A stretch of DNA of 64,000 nucleotides from Dryomyza anilis (Eukaryota > Arthropoda > Insecta > Diptera > Dryomyzidae), in contig OX638130.1 of assembly GCA_951804985.1 (NCBI GenBank), positions 34,590,202 through 34,654,201 of the forward strand, in the 5' to 3' direction. The notes under the pieces were generated by a model. It did not search any database. It saw only the letters and a list, made by a program, of their open reading frames with translations, and was not told where the DNA came from. Positions 33,278 through 44,460 of the stretch are shown one piece after another. The stretch's first letter is position 1. Each line of letters opens with the position of its first letter. A program made the position numbers and the translations under genes.

Positions 33278-35155
33278 TTAGCCTACATCTACATCTATTG
33301 TTGTTATTGGTGATTTATTTGTATTAAATTCATCGGCTTTTATTGTTGCTTTATTTTTAATTGTCGAGTAGTAATGTATATATAATACATATGCTGCTAT
33401 TATTATTATTAATATCAGCATTAATATGCCGTAAGACATACCGGTTTTCGTTATTTCATTTTGACGGTTAAGTAATTCTTTGCATTCCTGGTTATCAGTT
33501 AATTGTAGTAATATTTCGTCGAAATCACGATGCCCATCTCTTAATGCTGCTCTTATTTTGCTGTGATCTGACACCAAGATCGGTAACGACGTTTGTGATA
33601 TATTTGAATATGATAATGATGACCAATTGCCTTGTAAAATTTCTATCATAACCGTATGTTCTTCCTTCTTGTATGTTATATTCCTAATGCTTTGATGTGT
33701 AAACTCGTATGGCAGTATCATTTCTTTGTCGTGTAAGTTGCAAGCTTCATTTATGGACATCCAACCCAGGCCGGATAGTGTCAATGTGGCTATATTTGAC
33801 CCACAAACTGCTTCGAAAAAGGCTGGTGTATTGAATTTATACAACCATGTGTTTGGTGTCCATAGTTTAACTACTAGGCCAGAACTCTTTTTGATTGCAA
33901 CATGTTCACAGGTATTTTTAATATCTGTTCTGTGTTGAATCAGCGCGACTTCACATAGTGTGTTGCTAGTTGTTAGCATGGTTCCTGGACGTTTGCATAG
34001 TGTAATTTCTTTGTCCGTATGTTGGCTAACCAAAATGCATTTGCTGTGATCTTCATTCGTTAGACCTATGTATTTGCTCCGGTCTTCTGCTTCTGATATG
34101 TAGTCATATGTTGTTTTAACCAATGCATCCCATTCTTCATTAATATTTGTGGGTATTGGGTAAATTCTATATAATGTGAACAACAAATCATCAGGTAGTG
34201 GTGTCTTGATGACTATTATTAGGCCGTCTGTGTCTGGAAAAACTCGTACTGTTGATGCACGGTGCATTTTGAATGATTTTTGTATGAACCACTTCGCCTT
34301 TCCTCTTAACGTGAGGCTAGTCAGCATTTCATCTAACTCGCTCTGGTCTATAATTGTCTTGTGTAATCGTCCCTTGTATAGATCATCTATGATTGCCATT
34401 TCCATCAGCTGTTGTCCTTGAATATCGATTAGGTTTGCATTAATTGTAGATTGAATTTTCAAGGTATCCATCATGAATAGTAAATGACTAACTTGTTGGT
34501 TTATTTTTTCATTTATGTATTTTTGTGTTCTTATTATTATGTTTAACACATTTTGCAGATTTTCGACTTCCTTCAAGGAATTCAGTAAGGGTTCTGCTAT
34601 CTTGTTATAATTTGATGAAATCACCGTAATTTGTCTTTTCATAATTTCGTATGTTTTATGTTCATTATCTTCAATATCATTGAGATGTTTATAGATAGTC
34701 TCTCTTTCTTTATTGTCCATCAGTCCAAAAGCCCAGTTGAGTCCTTCGCCAATGAAATTGAGTGATTTCTTTTGTCGGTTACTCTTTATTGTGCGCTTAA
34801 ATATTTCTTCATTTTTCTGTAGTGTGGCTATTATTGCCGTGGACTCCCGTGTTGCTGCTATACACGATCTTTTTATGCTGGGTCCGTTTACATTGGTGCT
34901 CATTTGTTCGCACATTGTGTTTGCCGTGATTATGTATTTGTTTGTCAGCTCCAGGAAATCGTTCAGTTGTAGCGGTTTAAATTTAACTACTATCGTCCAT
35001 TCATCATTGTAGAACAAAGCATCAGTTGTCTTCTCAAAGAATAATCTTGTATCATTAATTGATGTCTGTGTGATGTTGACTGCTTCATTGGCTGCCAGCA
35101 TCAGGACCAGTGTGACAATTCTAATCATTATATTGTTTTCGCTCTTTATTGCCAA
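33278..35155 (-). CDS. env: Errantivirus envelope glycoprotein (baculovirus F-like), open reading frame intact
   Basis: A 625-residue frame without lesions. Residues about 10-25 are a hydrophobic signal peptide; translation could also start at Met10. A dibasic RQKK furin-type site at 127-130 is followed by a conserved glycine-containing hydrophobic segment, the place of the fusion peptide in F-like envelopes. Coiled-coil-like stretches follow, then Cys-rich ectodomain sequence with several N-glycosylation sequons, one transmembrane segment at about 576-596 and a short tail. This order matches the env of errantiviruses. In other members it is made from a spliced mRNA and mediates membrane fusion. 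A 71-codon Thr/Ser-rich frame at 33050-33265 follows the stop. It is the only intact gene of this provirus. Confidence 0.9.
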   Translation of the reverse strand: MAIKSENNIMIRIVTLVLMLAANEAVNITQTSINDTRLFFEKTTDALFYNDEWTIVVKFKPLQLNDFLELTNKYIITANTMCEQMSTNVNGPSIKRSCIAATRESTAIIATLQKNEEIFKRTIKSNRQKKSLNFIGEGLNWAFGLMDNKERETIYKHLNDIEDNEHKTYEIMKRQITVISSNYNKIAEPLLNSLKEVENLQNVLNIIIRTQKYINEKINQQVSHLLFMMDTLKIQSTINANLIDIQGQQLMEMAIIDDLYKGRLHKTIIDQSELDEMLTSLTLRGKAKWFIQKSFKMHRASTVRVFPDTDGLIIVIKTPLPDDLLFTLYRIYPIPTNINEEWDALVKTTYDYISEAEDRSKYIGLTNEDHSKCILVSQHTDKEITLCKRPGTMLTTSNTLCEVALIQHRTDIKNTCEHVAIKKSSGLVVKLWTPNTWLYKFNTPAFFEAVCGSNIATLTLSGLGWMSINEACNLHDKEMILPYEFTHQSIRNITYKKEEHTVMIEILQGNWSSLSYSNISQTSLPILVSDHSKIRAALRDGHRDFDEILLQLTDNQECKELLNRQNEITKTGMSYGILMLILIIIIAAYVLYIHYYSTIKNKATIKADEFNTNKSPITTIDVDVG

Positions 35156-36469
35156 TCGTAAAGAGAAAGAGAAGAAATTCCATTTTTTGTTTACATATTT
35201 AATGGAATCCTTGAGTTTTCTTATAAATATTTCTTATTTTACCTTAATACATCCTATTAAGGCTATGGTCATAATTATACCTTAATTAGTTATAATAGTT
35301 AATTTACATATGTGTCAACATGTACTATATGATTTTGTTTAGAAACATATATGTTTGGATATGTTTCTGCATTTTTGCAATACAAATTGTTTTATTTAGA
35401 GTCCCAGTAGTACATGGTTAAATGCTAGTCATATTCAACAATACTTTTAAGTATTAAGAAATAAGCGCGCGCGACTTCTTAGCATTACATAAATGTATTT
35501 GCTATATTTAGTTGTTAAATATTTAATTTTGTACATCTCAATTGTACTTATTTATTTTAATTACCGTGTAATGATGAATTTAAAACGTTTGTTAGTTTGT
35601 TAGTTTGCTATATTAATGCATATCTGCATTAATATATTTAGTTTCATGAATGAAAATTGTGTTAATGATAAAAAATATTAGGCAGTTTTGTCGCTGCACT
35701 ACCGTATCTCGTTTCAGTTCCAGTACGTAAGTGGCTTCTGCCTGTAAAGTGCTGAAGTGCATTTAATCGGTTGGAATATGAATATATCCAAGCCTTATAT
35801 TTTAATATGAGCTGGGAGCATTCTGCTCTATGTGCAATGAACTTGTTTGTTTAGAATGCCATTGATGTAGGTACAGACCTATCGCAATTTTATACTTCAC
35901 AAATAATTTTGGTTTTGTTATCTAATTAATTTTAGTCCATAATTCAATGCTAGTTACATAGCTATCGATTCATGTACGGATTAGTTTATCCTACATTTAT
36001 TTTAAACCTGGGAACAGTATTTATGCTCATTGTTCATCATTCTGACCTAGTGTTTTTTTTAGCTCCACCCGCTGGAGGTTGATTGCTGTCTTAACTATTC
36101 CTTGCCTTATTTTATTTTTTTATTTTTCCTCTCCTCTGTCGTAATGAGTAGCGCACCCGATCGGAGAACCTTTACTTTTAACTTAAATTGATTAATTTGC
36201 GATTTTTACATGAACTTATGTTTGTATTTTACGACTTACTTACACTGTACATAAAACACTGCTAGTCAACACATGGCTATTAAAATAAAAATAAGAACAA
36301 TAACTTGTAATAATTTTTATAAATGAATAAAATACATCTACATATTTTAAAATATATTGCTTTTGTCTTATTATTTCATCAAAATTAGGTGTTCTTTCTT
36401 TCAGATTTCAAAAAAATATATATATTTTTACAAGCTTTTTTACAAGCTTTTATTTAACTTCACTTGTTT
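35156..36469. other. Spacer between env and pol, no gene
   Basis: AT-rich sequence upstream of env. It would hold the env splice acceptor, which I could not fix. A 21 bp block, GTACATAAAACACTGCTAGTC, at 36247-36267 recurs at 38837-38857, suggesting the DNA between was inserted or duplicated. Confidence 0.4.
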
Positions 36470-37044
36470 GTACCTTTGTTCGTTTGTTCGTTTGTTAGTA
36501 TGTCGGGCACAAAAATATCAAATTTTTTTTTGACCGTGTGAGTTCTGTTCTTTAGCTAGAATGTTGAAATTTAGAATATGTATAGTTTTAGACACGAGGA
36601 AAAATATGGCAAACTCAGATCTTTGAATTTTGTCCGCTAGAGGGCGCATTTACTATTAATGCACCCTCTAATGTGCGTTCTTCACCTAGAGAGATGACAT
36701 AGTATTAATATAATAAATCTGTTTGTACGTTTGTTCCGCTTCTCCGTCTAAACTGCTGATCCGATTTTCTTGAAATTTTTACCACAGATGCGGTATAATC
36801 TGGAAGGAATGATAGGCTATATATGGGCGGGATTGACAAAGAAGCGTGGCACCTCCCATACAACCCAAACTTTCAATATGATATAACTCGGCACTTTCAC
36901 CAGCTACGAACATAAAACAAAAAAACTCAAATACAAAAAAAAAAATTAAAAACAAAAGCAAAAATACGAAAACAAAAGCAATAACATAAAACTAAAATCC
37001 AAACTAAAGTAAAAAAAAAAATAAGATAAAGAAAAACGAACTCA
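36470..37044. mobile_element. Diverged mini-me/Helitron-like repeat with A-rich tail
   Basis: Contains TTTGTTCGTTTGTTCGTTTG, CTGCTGATCCGATTTTCTTG and GGCACCTCCCATACAA, the last shared in type with the repeat at 7688-8428. It ends in an A-rich tract. No ORF is supported. Classification is tentative. Confidence 0.35.
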
Positions 37045-37365
37045 CCACACTAAAACTCCCCAAAAAAAATTCACCACACCAAAATTCACCACACTATAAC
37101 TCACCACACTGAAATTCACTACACTAAAACTCACCACAATAAAAATCACCACATAAAAATTCACCACACTAAAACTCACCACAATAAAATTCACCACATT
37201 AAAACTAACCACACTAAAAACTCACCACACTATAAACTCACCACACTAATACTCACCACACTAAAATTCACCACATCAAAACTCTGCACACCAAAATTCA
37301 CTGCATCTAAATTTACCACACTAAAACTCACCACATTAAAACTCACCACACTAAAACTTCTACTG
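37045..37365. repeat. Minisatellite, unit about 14-17 bp (ACTCACCACACTAAA)
   Basis: Roughly twenty diverged copies of ACTCACCACACTAAA and ATTCACCACACTAAA in direct array. Spacers vary by a few bases, so it is a simple minisatellite and not a CRISPR-like array. Confidence 0.9.
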
Positions 37366-37520
37366 GGAAAAACTCTACGGGAATGAATTCTACCGGGAAC
37401 AATTATACCGGGATGAATTCTACCGGGAAGAATTCTACGGAAATGCGTTATATGGAGAAGAATTTTACGGCGAAGATTTCTACGGCTAAATATTCTACTG
37501 GGAAGAATTCTACGGAGATG
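37366..37520. repeat. Second minisatellite, unit about 18-20 bp (GAATTCTACCGGGAA)
   Basis: About eight copies of GAATTCTACCGGGAA or GAATTCTACGGAGAT-like units directly follow the first array. Such arrays in series are typical of some rolling-circle transposons (inference). Confidence 0.8.
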
Positions 37521-37783
37521 GGCAGTCTGAGAAAGAATTGTCTTTGAGAAAAGTTGTTTTGGCGGAGAATTATTATTTGGTTACTACATTTATAAAACGA
37601 TAAAGGGTGCTAAGATCAAAATTTTATATCTCGGTAACCACTTAACTGATCTTGAAAATGCTTGGTACAGGAAATCCTTGGGGAAATTTTCAAAGACTAG
37701 AAAGTAATTCTAAATTCCATCGACAGAGGGTGTTAAGGGCAAAAATTATAACTTGGTAACCGCTGATCCGATCTATAAAAAGG
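37521..37783. repeat. Diverged direct duplication between the minisatellites and the long inverted repeat
   Basis: GGTGCTAAG...TCGGTAACCAC near 37606 and GGTGTTAAGGGCAAAAATTA...TTGGTAACCGC near 37730 are about 125 bp apart and similar. Non-coding. Confidence 0.5.
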
Positions 37784-38833
37784 AAAAATAAAAAACTAAT
37801 AAAAAAAAACTTTTTAAAAAACAAGCTTTTATAAATATCTGTACTAAAAAATTAAAAATGAATTTACTAAAAATATAAAATATATTTATAGCAGGTAGGT
37901 ATGTATATTTATAATGAATACATATTAATATATGAAATAAATTAAATTCAATCTTATTCAATTTATATTACTAAGATATACGTTTATAAGCAATAAATTT
38001 TAAAATTTACTAAATATGAATTTGTATTTGATACAGGAATACAATTATAATCATATTTATATATATATATCTTATACATCACAAACCTACAACTCCTTAT
38101 ACTTTAAATCTCGCAATCGCTCAGCACACTATAACCCTTCACAGTGTAAGGCAAGATTGTATAGGAGATATCACGTCTCTTTGTCCAGTCACACCCAGAT
38201 TCTACATGGCGAAAATAATGTAAAATATGAGCTTTTACTTCAATTTTTAAAACTATGTACTACTGTTATAAGTCGAGAGTTGTATCATTTTAAAGGGTTT
38301 GCTTATTTGACAGGTGTAACACACTTTAAGTACATAAATAAATATTTCTAATTAAAAGTTCATTTTTACCAGATTATCCTGAGTTAAAAACATAACACAT
38401 GACAAAAAAATATCATTGGACTTCCGATACCAGCATTGCCTACAAAACCCATAGATACTTCCATACAGATCTACCCCTACTCGAAAATTATATTGAAAAC
38501 TATTGAAAAGTTAAATTGAATTGCAATGTTTATTAGTGCTAGAGTTGGACTGTACTATTCAATAATTTCGCCACACGCTTTTATTTTTGTATTTGCAAAC
38601 CTCTTAGTAAATTTTAAAATTTATTGCTTATAAACGTATATCTTAGTAATATAAATTGAATAAGATTGAATTTAATTTATTTCATGTATTAATATGTATT
38701 CATTATAAATATACATACCTACCTACTATAAATATATTTTATATTTTTAGTAAATTTATTTTTAATTTTTTAGTACAGATTTTTTTAAAAGCTTGTTTTT
38801 TAAAAAGTTTTTTTTTATTAGTTTTTTTATTTG
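37784..38833. mobile_element. Long-inverted-repeat element, arms of about 230 bp
   Basis: Arms 37784-38013 and 38604-38833 are inverted copies differing at few positions, joined by 590 bp of unrelated AT-rich sequence. The same small AT-rich frame appears in both arms and is not a gene. Target duplication not identified. Foldback/MITE type. Confidence 0.8.
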
Positions 38834-38965
38834 TCAGTACATAAAACACTGCTAGTCATTCTCAACATGTAATACTTAGCTATTCTGTCCTGCACTAACT
38901 ATTTGACTTTATTTCAATGATGTTAAAAATTATTGGTTCTTGTTGCAGACAGTGTTTATTTAATT

Positions 38966-39740
38966 CTACATAACTATACTGTTGTATGCTTTTAACAAAT
39001 TATTATGAAATTTTTTCCCTTTACCCTTGATACAAATCTCAGTCGTGACAGGGCTTATTATTGAAAGTACCTCGTAGGGTCCCACCCAGACTGGTGAAAA
39101 ATTCTTTTTCCTATTTTGATTTTTTAGTAAAATTTTATCGCCTATTTTGAATATTATTGGGTGTACTGAGCCATCATAGCTTTGCTTAGATTTTTCTTTG
39201 GCGCTGGCTTGATTTTGTCGCATGATTTCGTGTGTGCGTTGAATTTGGTATTTTAATAGCTTGTTGCTATCATCGGTATTATATACTGGTGAGCATTTGC
39301 GTTTAAGATTGGTTGGCATTTCAAAATCGTAACCGAATAAAGTACGGACAGGCGTTTGACCGGTGGACATATGCATTGTATTATTGTGTACATGCATTGC
39401 GGTATTTAACCATTGGTCCCAGTTTGACCCATCCTCTTTCGCAAAGCTTCGTAAATACTCTGCTAATGGTCGATGGCTTCTTTCCAAAGATCCGTTGGCC
39501 TGGGGATGATATGGCGTAATATGTAATTTTTTAATTCCTAACAATTTACACGTGTCCGAAAATAGTTATGAAACAAAATTCGAACCATTGTCGGTTATCA
39601 ATACTTTTTGAATGTTATGTCGTGTAATGATTTCGTCGTAAAATACCTTTGCTACAGTGCTTGCGTCTGGGATAGCTACGCAGCACATATATTTTGAAAA
39701 ATCATCTTGAAAAGTTAATATATATTTATTTCCATACTTG
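38966..39740 (-). pseudogene. pol: Errantivirus integrase (pol 3' part)
   Basis: The open part 38966-39544 encodes the C-terminal half with the catalytic Glu (NGSLERSH) and a C-terminal domain (KIGDKILLKNQNR, WVGPYEVL). Upstream, the second catalytic Asp (TDNGSN) is readable before an in-frame stop near 39565. The HHCC finger ends abruptly after KKCQVW near 39730 and joins sequence that normally lies after the first catalytic Asp, so about 50 residues including that Asp are missing. The enzyme cannot work. Confidence 0.85.
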
Positions 39741-41445
39741 GCATTTCTTAACGTAATCTTTTATTTGTTTCTGCATACCTCTCCACTTAAATTGTTTTTT
39801 GATTCTAAAAAATGTTTTCACTGCACCCTGGTGACCTCCTAATGCTGAGTCGTGAAAGTCTTTTATAACAGTTTTAATTTCCTCTGGGTCAGTTATTAGT
39901 TGACTTGAGTTTAATTTCTTATTTGTGTCTGTTGGTATTTCATCCATTACAGGCGTGATCACTAGTTGTTCTGTTTTTGAAATTTGATTATCTAATTTAT
40001 TCTGTGTGGTCTGAGACCGCGTTGTAACTGCAGTAATATCTGGTTCTGGATGTGGAATTCTACTTAATGCATCTGCGTTCAAATTCAGTTTACCTGGTTT
40101 ATAAAATATTTCAAAATCATATTCTGATAATTTAAGTCTGAAACGTGCTAACCTTGATGTCTGATCTTTGAGATTCGCTGTGCTACGTAATGGTTTATGA
40201 TCTGTATAAATTTGAAAATGTCGGCCTAGAAGATAAGCTCTAAAATTTTTCGTTGCCCAGACTATAGCTAAAAATTCTCTTTCAATGGTGGAGTAGTTTT
40301 TTTCTGCTCCATTTAATGCTCTACTAGCAAATGCTATTGGTCGGTCTCTCCCTACTTTGCCTTGCGATAGTACCGCGCCTATTGCTTCGTTACTTGCATC
40401 CGTTGTAAGTAAAAAAGGTTTTGTAAAATCTGGATATGCGAGAATGGGTGGTGAAATTATTGATTCTTTTAATTTAATAAATGAACTTTGACAATCGTCT
40501 GTCCAAGTGAATTTAACATCCTTTCTAAGTAATTTATTAATTGGTAATGATAATTTTGCCATATTGCTTATAAATTTTCTGTAATAATTAATTAATCCCA
40601 AAAACGCTTGCACTTCTTTTTTATTTCTTGGCACCGGAATATTTTTCACGCATTCAATCTTAGAGGGGCAGAGCACCTAGTTCCGAATATTTATGTCCTA
40701 AATAGACAACTTCGCGACGCAAAAACTGACATTTTTCTGTATTTAATTTTAGATTGTGTTCCCTTAATTTCTGCAATACTCTACTTAACCTAAGCTCATG
40801 TTCAGCTAAATTCTTTCCGTACACCACTATATCATCAAGATAAACCAAGCAATCGATACCCTGTAAACCTGTTAATATGTGATTCATTATTCTTTGGAAA
40901 GTGTCTGGAGCCCCTGTTAAACCAAAAGGCATTCTGTTAAACTCGAAATGACCAAGACTTGTACTAAAAGCTGTTTTTTCCTTATCCCCTTCTTCAACTA
41001 GTACCTGATGATAACCACTTGCCAAGTCTAAAGTTGAAAAATAGCGACTGTGACCTAATTGGTCTAATATTTCGTCTATTCGAGGAATCGGAAATACTTG
41101 TTTTATTGTCACATCGTTCAATTTACGGAAATCTATAACTAGCCTCCACTTTTTGTTACCGTCCTTGCCGCTCTTCTTAGGAACTAGCAACATCGGTGAA
41201 TTCCAGGGTGATATGCTTGGCGATATAATGCCGTCATCCAACATTTTATTAACCTGTCTGTTGATTTCATCACTATGTGTGTGTGGCAATTTGTATTGCT
41301 TTTGATTGATTGGTGGTTGGTTCCACTGTGTTATTATTTCATGTTTAAGCACTGGCGTGTATGTTAATTCATCGCCGTCTAAATGAAAAACATCATGATA
41401 CGAAATACACAGATTTTGTAAAGATGTAATTTCGTCTTTATTCAA
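39726..41445 (-). pseudogene. pol: Errantivirus reverse transcriptase and RNase H
   Basis: The RT frame 41445-40660 runs from the fingers (SPWNSPMLLVPKK, WRLVIDFRKLN) through TLDLASGYHQ and MPFGLTGAPDTFQ to catalytic YLDD (codons at 40831-40842). A frame change near 40670 breaks it inside YLGHKYSELG. The next frame (40676-39726) holds the connection, RNase H (TTDASNEAIGAVL, E of EREFLAIVW, YTDHKPL, NADALSR) and the start of the integrase zinc finger. A stop at 41470-41472 separates this from the protease frame, which is otherwise in phase. Confidence 0.9.
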
Positions 41446-41469
41446 GGTTCCATCATTTTTTATTTCCTC

Positions 41470-42555
41470 TTATAATTTGTTAATTCTGTTCGTAATGTTT
41501 ACTGAATTTATGCTATTTATTGTAAAATTTTTGGTATCCGATTCCTTATACTGATTGAAATTCGAAAATTTTTTTTTAAAAGTACTGTCTATTATAAATT
41601 CTTTTTCTGCAGCATTTAATACGGACACATACACTCTATTTTTGCTAACATTCAATATGCTTTCGCCCAAATATACTCCTGGACAAATTTCTTGTTTATG
41701 TATTAAGACGATTGGAATTTTTGTTTTTAAACGTAATGATACTATCTTTGCGGTTCTAGGTTCTACTTTTAATTCCTGATTTAGAAAAATATTTTCCATG
41801 TCTGCCCGTGTCCTCATGGGTAGTTGTATAGTATTGTTTTTATCTTTATCATAAAATATTAACTTCTTATCTATGGCATTTATTATGGACCTATTCCATA
41901 TATTATCTCGTCCTATTATTCCATCAGCGGGTATTCCTTGTACAAGTGCCACTACATTCATCTTTAAACAGAACCACTCTATACTGTTGTGCTGAATATT
42001 TATTGTCCCTAAAGTCCTTACGCATCCCCCAAAAGCACCACTAAAGTCCTTCTGAGTATTTTTATCAAAACCCGGAAGTCGTATCATCGACCCCTCCTTT
42101 ACTATACTAGCATCTGCTCCTGAATCTACCAGTAATATGAGTTTTCCATTTTTTGCATCCTCACAAGGTACTTCGATGAAAACATCACTTACATTAGGTA
42201 GTTTGAAACAGTCACCGTGCCTACTGCATATTATACGATTCTTTCTTTTACTAAACTCACTCATATGACATCTAATCTTCTTATCATATTCTATTACGAA
42301 ATTCTCAAAACCTTTTGATATTCTTGATAATATGTTTTTTACTTTAAACCCTACTGCTTCCTCTCCAAAGGTTCCCTTATACTTTTCATATTCTGCTAAT
42401 TTTATTATTTTGTTCCCCAGTGTAATCGACACAATACCTATAAAGTGTATGATATAAACTAAAATTCCTACGACTGCATTACAAACCAAACACGGTGGCT
42501 CAACATATGTATCAACGGTCACTCCCGACGTTTGATGAACGTTATTTTCACCCAT
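41470..42555 (-). pseudogene. pol: Errantivirus protease region
   Basis: 361 open codons. The aspartic protease motif LVDSGADAS lies near residues 146-154, with a GIIGRD-type second block downstream. The N-terminal part contains a 20-residue hydrophobic stretch unusual for this position. The frame ends at a stop directly before, and in phase with, the RT. The first residues lie in a tandem duplication (42481-42660). Confidence 0.75.
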
Positions 42556-42660
42556 TTTTCCTCTTTCAACTTCTCCTTACAGACCAAACACGGTGGCTCA
42601 ACATATGTATCAACGGTCACTCTCGACGTTTGATGATCGATATTTTCCCCCACGATTTTT
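42481..42660. repeat. Tandem duplication of about 105 bp in the errantivirus gag-pol junction
   Basis: ACCAAACACGGTGGCTCAAC begins both copies (42484 and 42582) and similarity continues through GTATCAACGGTCACTC and GACGTTTGATGA. The copies differ at several positions. Confidence 0.8.
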
Positions 42661-42769
42661 TGGTTGTTATTTGAAGCTGCGGTAGCATATGTGATCACAG
42701 GCTCCTTTGGCGTATGATCCACTATTTCTACCTTTGACCTAACTTTAATAATGTTAACGGGACCCCAGC

Positions 42770-43063
42770 TTATTGGCCTTGACTGGGCCCGTGGTAGTTT
42801 TCCCTATTGTGAGCATTACTACCGTTTGGCACAACATTTTTCTTGGCGTGGCAATCCGCTATCATATGGCCGACTGGACCACACCCATAACATGCCCTAT
42901 TATTTCTGTATGTTCTATTAGGTTCGTTATTGTTATTACTGTTGGTATTTCTAAACGGATTATTATTTCTATTATTTTCATTACCATTATTTATATTATT
43001 ATTTCTATTATTACGAGTATTGCTGTCTTGCGGATTCTGATTTTTCTGCTGTTGGTGTTGATA
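42770..43063 (-). pseudogene. gag: Errantivirus gag, 3' part (nucleocapsid) beyond the mag-like insertion
   Basis: Encodes an Asn/Arg-rich stretch followed by a CCHC knuckle, CYGCGPVGHMIADC. It continues gag from 58387 on the far side of the inserted element. Codons upstream of 43064 in this frame derive from the inserted LTR and are not part of gag. Confidence 0.75.
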
Positions 43064-43068
43064 GCCGT

Positions 43069-43252
43069 TGTTGTAAAATATACTTTTGTTTTTCTTACTT
43101 AATTTTATAAAAATTATGTTTTTCACATTCACATTATTTTTCCTGTCTAATGCTTGTAAATAAAATTTTAGTTTTAAGTTTTCTAGAAAACATAATAAAA
43201 TAATTCGTCTTGAAAGCAAGTCATAAAATTTGGTTGTTTAAATTCTTTCACA
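43069..43252 (+). repeat. 5' LTR of the mag-like element
   Basis: Begins TGTTGTAAAATATAC and ends TTCACA. Differs from the 3' LTR at about eight positions. Confidence 0.92.
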
Positions 43253-43266
43253 TGGCGCAGTCAGTT
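43253..43266 (+). other. Primer binding site, tRNA-Ser type
   Basis: TGGCGCAGTCAGTT starts at the first base after the LTR. The TGGCGCAGTC core is the tRNA-Ser complement used by mag and several other Gypsy elements. Confidence 0.75.
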
Positions 43267-43313
43267 TTTGGAATATTAGTACAAAAAATTAGTACAATAA
43301 AAAAAAAAAAAAA

Positions 43314-44168
43314 ATGAAAAAACAGTCAAGAAGATATCAAGAACAGAAACATAAAATGGACGCAGTTAACCTCAAATCTGTACGCGATTTGTGCATATCT
43401 GGAAATAAGGCCAGAAACTGGAAAATATTTTATGAAGATATTGAAGATTTTCTAATCGCGAAAAATGCGTATGATGATCGTGATGCAATTAAGTTGGCAC
43501 TTTTGCGGAATCAGATTGGAGAAGATGGTAAAGAAGTTATAAGGTCTCTAAATTTATCTGACGAAGACCGGTCTAATTATAAATCTGTTATTGATGCTCT
43601 TAGTAAATATTTTATTCCAAAAAAGAACTTTTTATATGAGCGATTTCTATTTTATAATCGTAATCAGAAAGAATGTGAACCAATTGATGAATTTGTCAAA
43701 GATTTAAATGAATTAGCAAGTAGCTGTGAGTTCTGTAATAAAGAAGAAATGATAAGAGACCGAATTGTTTTGGGCGTGGCTGATTTAAAACTTCAAGAAA
43801 AGTTATTGAAAATGGATAATATTGATATGGAAAAGGCATTACTTGATTGCAGAATACATGAGAAGCAAAAGGAACAAGTTAAAGAAGTACAAAGCAGTAA
43901 AATATTGATCAGTTCAGACGAGGTACAAGAGAGTGATCAGAATAAACATAAAGAATCAGGTGAACAAGTAAAAAATTTAGACTATATTAAAAATAATATA
44001 AGTAATAATAGAAATTTTAGACATAGTAATTATAATAGAATTCAGTACGAAAATAATATTACAATAGATTGCACAAGGTGTTTAAAAAAGCATAAGCGAA
44101 ATAATTGTCCTGCTTATGGAAAAATTTGTAATAAATGTAAAAATCTAAATCATTTTGCTTTATGGTAA
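43314..44168 (+). CDS. gag: mag-like element Gag (complete)
   Basis: 284 codons. A plausible alternative start is the internal Met at 43356 (MDAVNLKSVRDL). The N-terminal two-thirds are a helical capsid-like region (WKIFYEDIEDFL, FYNRNQKECEPIDEF). The C-terminus carries a Cys/His cluster, C-X2-C-X3-H-X5-C followed by CNKCKNLNHFALW, where the frame stops one residue before the Cys expected to close the second knuckle. The stop overlaps the protease start (ATGGTAA) in the -1 frame, the usual place for gag-pol frameshifting; whether it is used is unknown. The last 85 codons lie in tandem unit 1 and recur at each internal junction. Confidence 0.85.
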   Translation: MKKQSRRYQEQKHKMDAVNLKSVRDLCISGNKARNWKIFYEDIEDFLIAKNAYDDRDAIKLALLRNQIGEDGKEVIRSLNLSDEDRSNYKSVIDALSKYFIPKKNFLYERFLFYNRNQKECEPIDEFVKDLNELASSCEFCNKEEMIRDRIVLGVADLKLQEKLLKMDNIDMEKALLDCRIHEKQKEQVKEVQSSKILISSDEVQESDQNKHKESGEQVKNLDYIKNNISNNRNFRHSNYNRIQYENNITIDCTRCLKKHKRNNCPAYGKICNKCKNLNHFALW

Positions 44169-44460
44169 AATTTAAATTAGATACAGGATCAGATGCAAAT
44201 ATAATACCAATTTCCATATTAAAAAGTATAATTAAAAATCCAATTTAAAAATCAATCAATATTACATTCAAAACTTATAGTGGTCATAAGGTTCAACCAC
44301 AAGGAGAAATAATTTTAAAATGCATTTTGAATGGAATAAATATAAATGAATGCTTTCTTGTAGTGGAGGGTAATTATAAGCCTATATTGAGCCGGGATAC
44401 TTGTGTGAAATTGGGTTTAATTAAAAGAGTATGTGTTGATGAGTGTAAATCTGAATGACT
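44162..44460 (+). pseudogene. pol: Protease, unit 1
   Basis: Starts MVKFKLDTGSDANII with the aspartic protease LDTGS motif. A T-to-A change in NPIL turns the Leu codon into TAA (about 44246-44248). The TGA at 44458-44460, shared by all units, separates it from RT. Confidence 0.75.

Noticed and set aside
37045..37365. CRISPR-like array
   Set aside because: Units are adjacent and diverged with no unique spacers; the genome is eukaryotic. It is a minisatellite.
37773..37961. Small ORF repeated at 38656-38844 as a gene pair
   Set aside because: Both are the same AT-rich sequence in the inverted arms of one element; no start context or domain.
41470..42555. Hydrophobic stretch upstream of the errantivirus protease as a second membrane protein
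   Set aside because: It is continuous with the protease frame and next to a tandem duplication; read-through of non-coding or rearranged sequence is simpler.
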